64,000 nt of DNA from positions 558,001-622,000 of the forward strand of contig NZ_RCNS01000002.1 of NCBI RefSeq assembly GCF_009725995.1, given 5' to 3'. Every line of letters begins with the position of its first letter. Within the stretch, counting starts at the first letter, position 1. Of the stretch, positions 1 to 9,619 are shown piece after piece. The position numbers and the translations under genes were made by a program. Below the pieces are notes generated by a model, which did not search any database, was not told the DNA's origin, and saw only the letters and a program-made list of their open reading frames with translations. The DNA comes from Zobellia laminariae. GTDB lineage: Bacteria > Bacteroidota > Bacteroidia > Flavobacteriales > Flavobacteriaceae.

Positions 1-2537
1 TACCAAAGCGGATTTGAATTGTCTAGCGAAATTGCTTTGGTCATAAAATCTATAGCTTGTGAAGGATTCTTTTGGTGATAGAATGCGCCAAATGCTAGAT
101 TACGCCATACCATAGGAATGCTAGTATCTATAGCACCGGCCTTTTCCCAATACTTTATGGCATCATCTGGTCTTTTGTCATAAAGTAGATTACCTAAAAG
201 ATAAAAGGTAGTGGGGTTATTAACATCAATTTCTAGTGCTTTATTTAAAACAGTTTCGGTTTCCGTGCGATATGGAAATGCATAATCTAAGGACGCATTT
301 TTTGCTTCAGCCAAGGCTTCTTTCGCTTTGCTAGAATCGCCTGCTTCAGTATAAAACCAAGCTTTGTAATAGTGCACAAGCGGACTAGATACCTTTTTTA
401 AGTCAGATAGTAACGCAATACCATCTTCGGTAAGACCAGCATTCATGTAGTTCGTTGCAATTTCCAGATAATTGTTCTCTGGGCTTTGCATGTTGTTTCT
501 CCAGGCTTCCATAGAGCTATTACCTTTGGCCAGTTCCATTTCATAAAGGACTGAAAAATCTAAAGGGTCATAAGCAATCTGCTGCTCTAGAAGAGTCACG
601 GCTTCGCTCTGGCGGTTGAGTTTACGGAGTAAAGCGGCATTCAATACTACAATTCTACCATCGCGATTATTTGTAGTATAGGCTTCTTGGACGTATTCAA
701 GTGCTTTTTGATAGTTTCCTTTTGTGCTTTCAATTTGTGCCAATTTAAAATTACCAGAGGAGAACCATTGGTAGTACCAAGCTGATCTTGCTAAATTGGA
801 ATACGCTTCCTCTTCATGACCTAATGCTTGGTGCGTTAAACCCAAATAATAGAATATTTCACCTTCTTTGGGCTGATAGTATTTTACTTTTAATTTATCT
901 GCTGCGGTTTGCAGATATTTTAATGCCTCTTCATATTTGGTTTGATTGAACTTACGCATACCTAAAGCGAGATTCGTACGGTAATCGTTTGGTGATTTTT
1001 CCAAAGCGGCTAAGTAATAATCGTCTGGTTCAATGCCCGGCCTTCTAAATTGTTCTACAAAACGTCCTGTTAGGTAAAGGTCTTCAACAGTTTTGAGCTC
1101 CTCCGGTTTCTTTACTTTCTCTTGACCTTCTGGAAGTTGTGGAGTTTTTGGTTTGTAGGGTGTGTATGAAATAAGTTCCTTTCCTTCTGCATCTTGAATA
1201 AGGACAGTTAGTTGATATTCATCTAAAGCTTTTCTGTTTTTATAAGTCGATGTAAAAGGATGGGCAGGATCAATATCTATCGTTTTTTCCTCTAAAACAG
1301 TATCACCATTTTTTAGAATAACTTTTGCTCCTTTAAAATCTTTGGTAGTGTTGAATCCGTAAAATACGGTTTTTACATTTCGCATTTGAAGCGTAACGGA
1401 AGCATCGGTATTTGAATTTTTAACCACCTCTAAATCTCGAACAGGATACCAGTAATTTTTTGCGTCTTTAACGGAGTGGGGGAGAATCCAATTATAATCC
1501 GGTTGATTGTTAGAAAAGGTTCCGGTCATCAGTTCTACATACGCCTTTCCGTCATCGGTTAGTTTTCGTCTTGCATTTTGTCCTTGTAAACCAGGACCAA
1601 ATTGCCATAATTTTGAGGCGTTATTTTCAAATGGGTCACCTACATGAACGGTTCCCGCTTTTTGTCCGTAATCATATCCACCAATAAAACCCTCCTTAAT
1701 ATCCCACATAAAAAATGAAACCGGATTGGGATGGTTTTTCCACCAAGTAAGGTCTACGCCTTTTTCATAACTGGTACGGCCATAATCATCGGTTTTATTG
1801 GATAAAGGCCAATTGATAAAGCTACTGTTGTTGTGATACACTCCAATCTCTTGACTTGGAGGCCAGAACGTTCTAAAATCATCGTTTGCCGTTATAGCCA
1901 CATTGGCCCAAAAAAGAAACGTAGTGGTGACGTCACTAGTATTATTAATGCGATAATCAACCTCTATATAGGAACGACCTGGTCTTAAGGTCATGCCTAT
2001 AACGCCGCGCATGTCTCTTGTTTTTTCGGTTTCTCCAATCCAAACTGTGGCGCTACCGTCTTCGTTAGTTATCATTCTATAATCACTGGGTAGCATGGTA
2101 GTTGTACGGTGGTGATGTGGAAAGCACCATTCTATACCTCCTGAAACCCAAGCCCCCAAGGTGCCGATTAAATCAGGCTTTATTACACTGTTGGTATGAA
2201 ACAATTCGTGTCCGTTGGTTTTGTCAATAGCCGAAAAAAGACGGCCTCCAAAGGCAGGTAACACCTTTACAAGAATATATTCATTTTCTAGGTAGACCAT
2301 GTCATAAGTGACATCTACCAAAGAATCGCCTAATTTGGTTTGTGATGCGTACGGATATACTTTACCCTGTGCGCCTTGAACTCCACGGCCGTTGTAGAAA
2401 ATGGGACTCAATTCATCTACACCAATTTTATAGGTTGGAATGGTTTCTTGACCTTCGTAAACTTTTACTTGAGCCTGAAGTTGAGAAAAGCAAAGAAAGA
2501 GCAGTAATGCTGAAAGAAAACGATTTTGGTTTGGCAT
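1..2537 (-). CDS. DUF5107 + TPR protein (partial, C-terminus beyond window)
   Basis: An open frame runs leftward from an ATG at 2537 to the window edge (about 845 residues), so the C-terminus is missing. The N-terminus is a signal peptide (hydrophobic stretch ending SQLQAQ). Roughly residues 20-350 resemble the DUF5107 beta-rich domain (motifs FPHHHR and WANVAI). The part after about residue 490 is a series of TPR helices (YYLGLTHQALGHEEEAY and similar). In marine Bacteroidetes such proteins occur near glycan-degradation genes and may bind or process sugars, but no reaction is established from sequence here. It is transcribed in the same direction as the flavoprotein and esterase to its right, 112 bp away. 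Family call is fairly sure; function is unknown. Confidence 0.8.
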   Translation of the reverse strand, partial: MPNQNRFLSALLLFLCFSQLQAQVKVYEGQETIPTYKIGVDELSPIFYNGRGVQGAQGKVYPYASQTKLGDSLVDVTYDMVYLENEYILVKVLPAFGGRLFSAIDKTNGHELFHTNSVIKPDLIGTLGAWVSGGIEWCFPHHHRTTTMLPSDYRMITNEDGSATVWIGETEKTRDMRGVIGMTLRPGRSYIEVDYRINNTSDVTTTFLFWANVAITANDDFRTFWPPSQEIGVYHNNSSFINWPLSNKTDDYGRTSYEKGVDLTWWKNHPNPVSFFMWDIKEGFIGGYDYGQKAGTVHVGDPFENNASKLWQFGPGLQGQNARRKLTDDGKAYVELMTGTFSNNQPDYNWILPHSVKDAKNYWYPVRDLEVVKNSNTDASVTLQMRNVKTVFYGFNTTKDFKGAKVILKNGDTVLEEKTIDIDPAHPFTSTYKNRKALDEYQLTVLIQDAEGKELISYTPYKPKTPQLPEGQEKVKKPEELKTVEDLYLTGRFVEQFRRPGIEPDDYYLAALEKSPNDYRTNLALGMRKFNQTKYEEALKYLQTAADKLKVKYYQPKEGEIFYYLGLTHQALGHEEEAYSNLARSAWYYQWFSSGNFKLAQIESTKGNYQKALEYVQEAYTTNNRDGRIVVLNAALLRKLNRQSEAVTLLEQQIAYDPLDFSVLYEMELAKGNSSMEAWRNNMQSPENNYLEIATNYMNAGLTEDGIALLSDLKKVSSPLVHYYKAWFYTEAGDSSKAKEALAEAKNASLDYAFPYRTETETVLNKALEIDVNNPTTFYLLGNLLYDKRPDDAIKYWEKAGAIDTSIPMVWRNLAFGAFYHQKNPSQAIDFMTKAISLDNSNPLW

Positions 2538-2649
2538 AATTTGTCTGTATTATAGTATTCTTCTTAAATCTAAGAAGTATTACTATAATACAGTATAACA
2601 AATGGTCTGGCGAGTATAATAAATTGTAAAAAGTGACTTAGTATACATT

Positions 2650-4371
2650 TTATGTATTAATCTCTTCGCTTTTGTTTTTTGCCCTAGCTGTTTTCACCGC
2701 TATTTTTTTCAACATCCATTCTGGATAATCCGTAGCATCCTCAGCTTCGTAGATTCTTATATGTTGGTCCTCTTGTGGTTTTTTGAGCTCATCCGGGTCA
2801 CATTTTAAAATTTGAGCCGCGGTATCCACACCTGAGTGTGAAACTCCTGCCACACCATGGGAAAGAATGCTAGCTCCGCATAAATAGAGATTCTCAATTT
2901 CACTTTTTGCCTTGTAGGCAAACGGACCAATATGTTTTAGGCTTTTTTCGGTGCCGTAGATATTACCGTCCGTGGTATTAACGTAGTATTTATTGGTTAA
3001 CGGAGTTCCCAAGTCTTTTTGAATGATGTGTTTACTGATACCAGGAATAGCTTTTTCTAATCCGTTTATCATTTTTTGCATCAACAATTCTTTAAAATCT
3101 AAATACTCTTGCGAGCGCTCCTGATTTTCATCTTTAAACTTCTCAAAAGCTTTATAGTCAACCAACGTAATGGCTTCTATACTATGATGTTTTCCGTCAA
3201 AACTAGAAGGGTCTTTTAAAGTGGTACAGCTAATGAACATTCCCTCAAAAGCATCTCCTTTTGAAATATCAGATTCTAACATGCTATCGTAAAACTCGTC
3301 TGTATCCTTATTGGGCATCATCCAAATGTTACCGGAGTCCAGACCTGCTTTTCGCAAGTCCATATCAACAATCAGAAACAACATTAATGAAGTGCTGGAA
3401 TATTTTGTTTTAGCAAGTTTCTGTTGAAATTTAGCACTGAGGTTTTCTCTTCCTACCAAATCATTATACGTAATACCTACATCTGCATTGGAAACAATGG
3501 TATCCGCATAAAGTTCTTGTCCATTTTCCAGAACAACCCCAACAGCTTTTTTCCTTTGGTCGCCTTCCAGAATTATTTTTGTAACTGCCGTACTAGTGCG
3601 TAGTTCTCCTCCATGTTTTTTAAGCGTATTGGTCATCGCTTTTATGAGCGCACCGCCGCCACCCATGGGGTAATATCCACCTTGAAAATAGTGGTACATT
3701 AATGCACTATGCAATACAAAAGGAACCTTTTTTGGCTGAACACCGTGATCCCCACACTGTATGTTCAATATGTTTTTTAAAAGCGGATTTTTGATATGCC
3801 ACCCGATTACTTTTCTAACACTGAACATCCCATACTTACCAAAATGTTTGGTTTTAAAGGGGATGGTCAACTTTTGCCAGAACCCTTTAAAATAAGGTAG
3901 GGAGTAAAGTTCTTCACTTACCTTTCTAATAAGGTTAAGGTATTTGTGAATCTGTTTTTTGTCATTCGGAAAACGAGCGGAAAGACGTTCAATAAGCAGC
4001 TCAAAATTGGCCGGAAAATCGAATCGTTCTTTACCAATACGAACATGTTCGTACGCATCGGGATTCATTCTAAAAAACACAAGCTCGTTAGCAATGCCCA
4101 GACCTCTATATAAATCATTGGTAGCCTCACCTTCGGCCATTAATCCAACATAATGAACGCCAGGAGTAAATCGGTGTCCGTTTAAGTAAAAACTATGGCA
4201 CCAACCGCCAGGCACATCATGTTGCTCCAGTACCAAAACTTTTTTGCCAGCTCTAGCCAAACAAATAGCCGTAGCCAAGCCACCCGCTCCAGAACCTATG
4301 ATTATAGAATCGTATGTATTGGGTTGGTTCTTGGTATCTGTTGAACCGGAATCTTGTATTGTTTCTTGCAT
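2650..4371 (-). CDS. Phytoene desaturase/retinol saturase-type FAD oxidoreductase
   Basis: A 573-residue protein with an N-terminal FAD-binding Rossmann motif (IIIGSGAGGLATAICLARAG, about residues 24-43), followed by the EQHDVPGG segment typical of the CrtI/CrtISO/RetSat flavoprotein superfamily. A second conserved glycine-rich block (GGYYPMGGGGALIKAM) lies near residue 230, and a C-terminal FAD-contact block (ENLYLCGASILSHGVAGVSHSG) near residue 510. Members desaturate, isomerise or saturate polyene chains; here the substrate could be a carotenoid or another isoprenoid. No other carotenoid genes are adjacent, so the precise reaction cannot be assigned. There is no signal peptide. Length fits the RetSat/CrtISO branch rather than the roughly 490-residue CrtI enzymes. 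Confidence 0.8.
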   Translation of the reverse strand: MQETIQDSGSTDTKNQPNTYDSIIIGSGAGGLATAICLARAGKKVLVLEQHDVPGGWCHSFYLNGHRFTPGVHYVGLMAEGEATNDLYRGLGIANELVFFRMNPDAYEHVRIGKERFDFPANFELLIERLSARFPNDKKQIHKYLNLIRKVSEELYSLPYFKGFWQKLTIPFKTKHFGKYGMFSVRKVIGWHIKNPLLKNILNIQCGDHGVQPKKVPFVLHSALMYHYFQGGYYPMGGGGALIKAMTNTLKKHGGELRTSTAVTKIILEGDQRKKAVGVVLENGQELYADTIVSNADVGITYNDLVGRENLSAKFQQKLAKTKYSSTSLMLFLIVDMDLRKAGLDSGNIWMMPNKDTDEFYDSMLESDISKGDAFEGMFISCTTLKDPSSFDGKHHSIEAITLVDYKAFEKFKDENQERSQEYLDFKELLMQKMINGLEKAIPGISKHIIQKDLGTPLTNKYYVNTTDGNIYGTEKSLKHIGPFAYKAKSEIENLYLCGASILSHGVAGVSHSGVDTAAQILKCDPDELKKPQEDQHIRIYEAEDATDYPEWMLKKIAVKTARAKNKSEEINT

Positions 4372-4482
4372 TCGCAGGATTATAGAATGATAATAAAAAT
4401 AGAATCACTATCGAAGATATGCATAAAAACAGAAATCACTTTTTATGCTAAAGCCCTATTTTGAAATTGGTATGCTACTTTT

Positions 4483-5169
4483 TTAATTTTGTAAAGCTTC
4501 GGCAATAGCCTTTTCTACCAGAGGTTCCATTACTTTATAACCTTCAACAGTAGGATGTACGCCATCATTGGCATATTTTTTTGGCAAACCGTTACGTTCA
4601 TCTGCCATAGCAGAAAAATAGTCAAGATAAATATGACCTTTTTCTTCGGCGTAAGCTTTAATCATTTTGTTTAGATCAACAATTTTTTGAGCAGGCTGCA
4701 TCTCTGGTTTCCATGGATATTTGGAAGCGGGCAGGGTAGAGGACAAAATTACTTTTATGTCGTTTGCGGTTGCTAAATCTGCCATAGATTTAATGTTATC
4801 CATAATCATTTCTAATGTTGAAGGCCCTGTATTTCCTGCTATATCATTTGTACCTGCCAGTAAGACCACTACTTTAGGCTGAAGTTTAATGACGTCCGGT
4901 CTAAACCGAACGAGCATTTGCGGTGTAGTCTGTCCGCTGATTCCTCTGTTCACATAAGGTTTGTCTGCAAAAAACTCAGGTCTGGAATCAATCCATCCAA
5001 TAGTAATGGAGTTGCCCATAAAAACCACTCGGTTTTCATTAGCGGTTGGTTTTGACAGTTTGGTGTTATCATCTTGAAACTGACTCAAGTTTGGCCAATC
5101 CTGTCCCTTTATTCCATTAATTATTCCTAGTCCCATTAATAAAGCAAGTAATGTTGGTTTGAGTTTCAT
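4483..5169 (-). CDS. SGNH/GDSL hydrolase, secreted
   Basis: A 228-residue protein with a signal peptide (hydrophobic LLALLMGLGIING, cleavage near KGQD). It shows the SGNH blocks in order: GNSIT with the nucleophile Ser (block I), GISGQT with the oxyanion Gly (block II), LLAGTNDI with Asn (block III) and DGVHP with the catalytic Asp and His (block V). Such enzymes hydrolyse acyl esters, often acetyl groups on carbohydrates, in the periplasm or outside the cell. It lies 11 bp downstream of the small membrane protein gene that starts at 5651, so the two may share a transcript. The substrate is not predictable; a carbohydrate esterase role is an inference from the family. Confidence 0.88.
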   Translation of the reverse strand: MKLKPTLLALLMGLGIINGIKGQDWPNLSQFQDDNTKLSKPTANENRVVFMGNSITIGWIDSRPEFFADKPYVNRGISGQTTPQMLVRFRPDVIKLQPKVVVLLAGTNDIAGNTGPSTLEMIMDNIKSMADLATANDIKVILSSTLPASKYPWKPEMQPAQKIVDLNKMIKAYAEEKGHIYLDYFSAMADERNGLPKKYANDGVHPTVEGYKVMEPLVEKAIAEALQN

Positions 5170-5180
5170 TTTTTTGGTAA

Positions 5181-5651
5181 TTATCTATTGGTGTTTTTCA
5201 ATTCTTTTTTGTCTTCTATGGTCAAGGGCACATCTTCCATGAACTTTTTTTGATTGGGTTTTTGCATAAAAAGATACACGACTAAGAAAATTGCAATAAC
5301 CAGAAAAAGGGCATTCCCGTTAAAACCATAGGCAATTATGGCAAGAAAGGCAGGACCTTCTATAAACACATATTTTACAATAGATGCAGCTTGGTACTTT
5401 GCCAACTTCAATGTAAGGGTATCTGTTCTATCTATGGCAAGCAATTGCTTTTTGAACATAAATTGACTCATGAAATAACCAAAAGCGGCCACTACGGGTA
5501 TCACATAAATAAAGACATCTTTGGGGTCTGCATTGGCAACGAAAGTTCCGTTATTAATAAATTTAAAAATCCCAAAGGCAAGAATACCGCCTACTAGAGC
5601 TAGATGAATTATAGATAAAGTCTTAAGAGATTCGGAAGGTTTTGCCGCCAT
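5181..5651 (-). CDS. Small four-helix membrane protein, unknown function
   Basis: 156 residues with four hydrophobic segments (about residues 14-33, 46-65, 92-110 and 112-128) and a charged cytosolic-looking tail ending DKKELKNTNR. I do not recognise a catalytic motif. The N-terminal half (SLKTLSIIHLALVGG) is of a kind frequently annotated simply as a hypothetical membrane protein in Flavobacteriaceae. The gene is 11 bp upstream of the SGNH hydrolase gene in the same orientation. The antisense frame 5391-5597 lies wholly inside it and is not a gene. Confidence 0.75.
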   Translation of the reverse strand: MAAKPSESLKTLSIIHLALVGGILAFGIFKFINNGTFVANADPKDVFIYVIPVVAAFGYFMSQFMFKKQLLAIDRTDTLTLKLAKYQAASIVKYVFIEGPAFLAIIAYGFNGNALFLVIAIFLVVYLFMQKPNQKKFMEDVPLTIEDKKELKNTNR

Positions 5652-5721
5652 TAATTTTGAAGTTTAGCTGTTTATAAAGGTAGCCTTTCAACCGGAAAGA
5701 TAAAAATTAATTGAGCAGTCG

Positions 5722-6006
5722 TTAATTAACGATGAACCAGTATATATAGTAGAGAATACAAAATGTTATTACCAATGATAGGATATAAATCATTAGCTCA
5801 ATACGAAGATTATTTTGATGCTGTTTTTTAATACTCTCTTTAAGCACGGCCCATTCTTTAGCATCTAGCTTTTTAAATTCAACTTCTGTTTTACTTACCC
5901 CATTTTTGTAGAGTTCGCGTAAGTCTTTGAATTTACGTTTCTTAAGAAGAGCTCTATTTTGCTTTAAACTGCTTATGGCATGCGCCATGAATCCTTCACC
6001 TGCCAT
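5722..6006 (-). CDS. Small membrane-anchored hypothetical protein
   Basis: 94 residues: a very basic N-terminal two thirds (KQNRALLKKRKFKDLRELY) followed by one C-terminal transmembrane segment (about residues 71-91). The composition suggests a tail-anchored protein with a cytosolic basic arm; no family with known function is recognised. Its start lies 11 bp from one copy of a dispersed 93-bp repeat (6018-6110), so the repeat occupies its upstream region. Confidence 0.65.
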   Translation of the reverse strand: MAGEGFMAHAISSLKQNRALLKKRKFKDLRELYKNGVSKTEVEFKKLDAKEWAVLKESIKKQHQNNLRIELMIYILSLVITFCILYYIYWFIVN

Positions 6007-6017
6007 AATTTAGTTTT

Positions 6018-6110
6018 ACTCGATAATCGAGATTAAATGCTCCGAGGTTTGACTCAAAATCAAAGTGTATTCCTTTTAATGCCTCGTGGGCTTGCCCTGA
6101 GGTAGTTTAC
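6018..6110. repeat. Dispersed 93-bp intergenic repeat, copy 1
   Basis: It begins with a perfect interrupted palindrome (CTCGAT-A-ATCGAG) and contains CCGAGG...CCTCG and GGGC-tt-GCCC inverted pairs, so it can fold. A second copy with the same length and roughly 90% identity is at 42616-42708. It has no open reading frame. It looks like a dispersed palindromic element; the mobilising enzyme is not evident, and its sequence differs from the REPs around the RAYT gene at 60.7-61.9 kb. Confidence 0.75.
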
Positions 6111-6237
6111 CTATATGTATAGGTTTTAGCATAAATGTTACAAATTGATACTTCTTTGGTAGCGATCTTAAAGGATGTTAGAAGAGGAATCTAATTTATA
6201 TGTATTTTAGGAGAGGAAATTTTAAAAGGGACACACA

Positions 6238-7377
6238 ATGAAAAATATATCAAGAAGAAGCTTTAATACAAAACTATCGCAAGGCATAGCCGGGACCGCT
6301 CTTTTGAGCAGTATTGGTTTGGGATATGGATTTTCTTCGGGAAAGGATAAAAAGAAACTGGGTATAGCTTTAGTAGGTTTGGGAAGTTATAGTGGCGGAC
6401 AATTGGCACCAGGATTACAAGATGCTGAAAATTGTTATTTGGCAGGTATTGTTACGGGAACTCCGGCAAAAGAAAAGGAGTGGATGGAGAAGTACAACAT
6501 TCCTAAAAAGAATGTATACAACTATGAGAACTTTGACTCCATTGCTAAAAATAAAGATATTGATATTGTTTACGTAGTGCTTCCTAATAGCATGCACGCG
6601 GAGTTCTGTATTCGCGCAGCAAAAGCTGGTAAACATGTAATCTGCGAAAAACCAATGGCAGTTAGCGTTGAAGAATGCGACGCTATAATTAACGCTTGTA
6701 ACGAGGCTGGCGTGAAATTATCTGTTGGCTATCGTATGCAATCTGATCCGTATACCAAAGAAATTAAACGCTTGGTAAAGGAGAAGCCGTTTGGTAGTGT
6801 TCGTTACGTATCTTCTGATGCGGGTTATATATCCGGAGGAAACCCAGACCAGTGGCGTTTGAACCATGCGCTTTCCGGTGGTGGTGCTTTGATGAATATG
6901 GGGGTATATTCCATACAGAGTAATATATATGGAACGGGACAAAATCCTATTTCTGTCTCTGCACAGGAATTTAGTTCAAGACCGGAATATTTTAAAGATA
7001 CGGATGAAACTATTACCGCACAGATGGAATTTCCAAATGGGGTAGTGGGTAATTTATATACCTCGCATAATGCGAATGCTAACCGACTATTTGTTTCATT
7101 TGAAAAAGGATGGGCAGAGCTAAATCCTTGCCATAATTACGGACCTTTGGCCGGACGCACATCAGACGGGAAAGAAATAAAGTTTCCGCATCAGAGTATG
7201 CAAAAGCTTCAGATGGATGATTTTGCAAAGCACATTATGCTAGGTACAACAAACTATGCACCTGGTGAAATGGGCAAACGAGATATGATTATTGTAGAAG
7301 CCATTTATAAATCTATTAAGCAGGGTGGAAGCAAGGTTGCACTAGACTTAGGAGATATGGGAATTGTAAGACAGTAA
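6238..7377 (+). CDS. Gfo/Idh/MocA family oxidoreductase, Tat-exported
   Basis: 379 residues. The N-terminus carries a twin-arginine signal (SRRSFNTKLS followed by a hydrophobic AGTALLSSIGLG), so the enzyme is probably folded with its nucleotide in the cytoplasm and exported to the periplasm, as for glucose-fructose oxidoreductase. The Rossmann motif LVGLGSYSGG lies near residue 46, and the family signature CEKPMAV near residue 137. The C-terminal beta-sheet domain includes HALSGGGALMNMGVY. Substrate is probably a sugar or sugar derivative; it cannot be specified. The start ATG follows an AG-rich stretch. A strong intrinsic terminator lies 29 bp after the stop, so it is probably a single-gene unit. 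Confidence 0.88.
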   Translation: MKNISRRSFNTKLSQGIAGTALLSSIGLGYGFSSGKDKKKLGIALVGLGSYSGGQLAPGLQDAENCYLAGIVTGTPAKEKEWMEKYNIPKKNVYNYENFDSIAKNKDIDIVYVVLPNSMHAEFCIRAAKAGKHVICEKPMAVSVEECDAIINACNEAGVKLSVGYRMQSDPYTKEIKRLVKEKPFGSVRYVSSDAGYISGGNPDQWRLNHALSGGGALMNMGVYSIQSNIYGTGQNPISVSAQEFSSRPEYFKDTDETITAQMEFPNGVVGNLYTSHNANANRLFVSFEKGWAELNPCHNYGPLAGRTSDGKEIKFPHQSMQKLQMDDFAKHIMLGTTNYAPGEMGKRDMIIVEAIYKSIKQGGSKVALDLGDMGIVRQ

Positions 7378-7405
7378 ACTATTACGTAATATATAGATTT
7401 GAAAG

Positions 7406-7432
7406 GGACGGTTTTAAACCGTCCTTTTTTTT
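7406..7432 (+). terminator. Intrinsic terminator after the Gfo/Idh/MocA gene
   Basis: A perfect 9-bp stem (GGACGGTTT / AAACCGTCC) around a one-base centre is followed by eight T residues. It lies directly downstream of the oxidoreductase stop codon. Confidence 0.9.
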
Positions 7433-7653
7433 GAACTCTAAAGAACTGGAATATAGATTTTTGTCTGAAGTTTTTTAAACCCTTATAACGGTTAGCATAT
7501 GGTTAAATGAATCAATCAATATAGCCTGACTTTACCTTTCTACAACAGTTTTGGTTTCGGTCATTTTATCTATCAAGGAGTAGCAAGATGATAAAACAAA
7601 TAATTAGTATTATTTTTGAAGCATCAAAAAATCACCTTAATAATCTATAGTCT

Positions 7654-8058
7654 ATGCCTTATCAAGATGTATTTGTTCAATTCTGGAATCAGGTAGAAGA
7701 AAGTGTTGAAGAAGGCAGCTTTGCCAAGTTAACTATGGCAAAGACTATTGGGAAGCCTAATCTGAAAAATATCTTTTTAAGACCGGTCTATTCTAAAAAT
7801 GGTTTTAAGGTCTTATTAAAATTCCGTTACCGATCTAAAGATACCGAAGACAGGGAAGAAGAACTTACTTTGGATGAGGCTTTTGAAGTGTTGAAATCTC
7901 ATCTTAAAAGTCATTTCTTTTCTGTTATATTATTCTCTACAAAAAAGGATGTTCTTTTTAAAGTCAACAGAAAAGGCGCGGGTAGTATTACCGAAACTGA
8001 ACCTTCTTTTAGTATGGTTATTCAACCTAAGAGTGATATAGATACGGATATGGAATAG
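7654..8058 (+). CDS. Hypothetical protein (possibly the N-terminal module of a methyltransferase family)
   Basis: 134 residues, soluble, with no signal peptide. The segment from about residue 24 to 100 (LTMAKTIG, KNIFLRPVY, LKFRYRSKDTEDREEELTL) resembles, from memory, the short domain found before the Rossmann fold in some Bacteroidetes class I SAM methyltransferases. No SAM-binding motif follows, because the frame stops after an acidic tail (SDIDTDME). It could be a standalone version of that module or a truncated gene. No neighbour clarifies its role. The resemblance is low-confidence and needs a profile search. Confidence 0.6.
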   Translation: MPYQDVFVQFWNQVEESVEEGSFAKLTMAKTIGKPNLKNIFLRPVYSKNGFKVLLKFRYRSKDTEDREEELTLDEAFEVLKSHLKSHFFSVILFSTKKDVLFKVNRKGAGSITETEPSFSMVIQPKSDIDTDME

Positions 8059-8115
8059 ATAGGTTTAAGTTAGATTCACCTTATATTTTCCACTAAGCTT
8101 AAGATTATTATAATT

Positions 8116-8658
8116 CTATTGAGAGCTATGTTTGTTATCCAGCTTTAATAATTCAACATACGGATTACCGGTTAGGCCCAGTAGTTTAGCAAAGGCAGGT
8201 TCTGTTTTTATCCCGCTGGATTTTAGCGTTATAATTTCTTCTTTAAACCCAGCCCCTCTTTCTAGTAAGATTCGATTTTCAATAATCATATGACGATAAG
8301 CATTTTGCTTTTCGGTTGGTATGCTCTGTCCGAAAACCTCAAATAGAAAACTTCCTGATTTAAACTCAGCAATGGTACATACAGTTTCGTTTTGCGTAGT
8401 TGCGTAAACTTTAAAACCTTGTTTATGCGAGAATTCTTGTTGCAAGAAAGAACTAAAAGATGAGTGGTCTGTGCAATAACAAATGATATCTAAATCGCTT
8501 TCAGGAAGGTCAATGCCTATTGGAATGGTTCCCGTTAAAATAGGATTATACTCTTTGAGTTTCTCTAGAATTTGAATTTTCTTAATTTCAGCATAGGCGA
8601 GTTTTTGTCTCTCGTTTCCAGACTTTAGATATTCAATATTTTTAAAATCCTCAATCAA
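8116..8658 (-). CDS. DUF4269 nucleotidyltransferase-like protein
   Basis: 180 residues. The segment LTGTIPIGIDLPESDLDIIC (about residues 41-60) is the hallmark of the DUF4269 family. It matches the nucleotidyltransferase-fold pattern G-T/S...D-x-D, in which the aspartates would bind metal. No toxin or antitoxin partner is adjacent, and biochemical function is not established for the family. It is convergent with the hypothetical gene at 7654 and parallel to the AraC regulator, separated from it by 118 bp. Confidence 0.78.
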   Translation of the reverse strand: MIEDFKNIEYLKSGNERQKLAYAEIKKIQILEKLKEYNPILTGTIPIGIDLPESDLDIICYCTDHSSFSSFLQQEFSHKQGFKVYATTQNETVCTIAEFKSGSFLFEVFGQSIPTEKQNAYRHMIIENRILLERGAGFKEEIITLKSSGIKTEPAFAKLLGLTGNPYVELLKLDNKHSSQ

Positions 8659-8776
8659 TTTATGCTCTTTGTATTTTTGTTGAATGGATGCGACACTAGT
8701 ATTTTAGCTTAGAGTTGAGATGTTTTCTTCAAAAGAAACCTTTCTTTACATGAATAAAATTCAGCTCAAAATTACG

Positions 8777-9619
8777 CTAACTATACAAAGTGTTGTCGTG
8801 TGAGATTACATGCTTTTTTACGTTAGCTTGAAATTCTTGAGGAGTCTGTTCCGCATGTAATTTAAAAAACCTACTAAAATAGGAGTGATCCTTAAAACCT
8901 AGGTTATAGGCTATTTCTTTAATGGTATTCTCGCTATGTATAATTTGCCTTTTTGCCTCTAATATAAGACGGTCGTGAATAAGTTGCACGCCTGTTTTGT
9001 CCAGTTTTTCTTTTAATATTTGATTTAATCGCTTTGCGCTAATGCCCAGTTTTCCGGCATAGAAATCGGCATTTCGCTCGTTTTGATAATTCATTTCAAG
9101 CAAAAGCATAAACTCGTAAACCCGCTTTTCGTTAATGTCCTGCAATGTAAAGTGCTGTTCTTTTAGTTGTATCAGCTTTAATAAAAACACTTTTAAAAGC
9201 GCTTTCATCATTATTAAATTAATAGCCTCTTGGTTGTATTCTTGCTCCAAAAGCTGAAGAACGGAAACCAATCCTTTTGAGCTCTCCTCATTTACCTGCA
9301 GACAAGAAAATTCACCTTGAATATTGAACATTCTAAAAACATCCAATAAGAACTCTTTTAAATCTCCTTCCAAGAGTTCCTGTTTAAAGGAAATCAACAC
9401 ACCGTTTTTTCCGGCTTTGTTTAACTGGTGAACTCTGTATGGCGGAATTAAATAAATCCAATCTCCTTTTAAGGTTTGGAAATCATGCTGAGGAACGTGA
9501 AGGGCATCTTCATTTCGTAGCCATACAATTTCAAAGAAATCTCTTCGCGCCGGATCGTTTAAATAGGCAGGAGGGCAGTTGCCCAAATCTCTTATATATA
9601 AAACTTTATCACTGAGCAT
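8777..9619 (-). CDS. AraC family transcriptional regulator
   Basis: 280 residues. The N-terminal part (to about residue 165) is a cupin-like sensor domain (WIYLIPPYRVHQL). The C-terminal part has two helix-turn-helix units; the second carries the AraC signature IAYNLGFKDHSYFSRFFK. It is divergent from hxlB, and the 229-bp intergenic region would hold both promoters, so it is the natural candidate regulator of the formaldehyde-fixing hxlBA pair. The effector is not evident from sequence. Confidence 0.88.
   Translation of the reverse strand: MLSDKVLYIRDLGNCPPAYLNDPARRDFFEIVWLRNEDALHVPQHDFQTLKGDWIYLIPPYRVHQLNKAGKNGVLISFKQELLEGDLKEFLLDVFRMFNIQGEFSCLQVNEESSKGLVSVLQLLEQEYNQEAINLIMMKALLKVFLLKLIQLKEQHFTLQDINEKRVYEFMLLLEMNYQNERNADFYAGKLGISAKRLNQILKEKLDKTGVQLIHDRLILEAKRQIIHSENTIKEIAYNLGFKDHSYFSRFFKLHAEQTPQEFQANVKKHVISHDNTLYS

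Noticed and set aside
2342..2539. Plus-strand 65-residue frame
   Set aside because: It lies antisense to the N-terminus of the DUF5107/TPR gene, whose signal peptide and motifs are clear.
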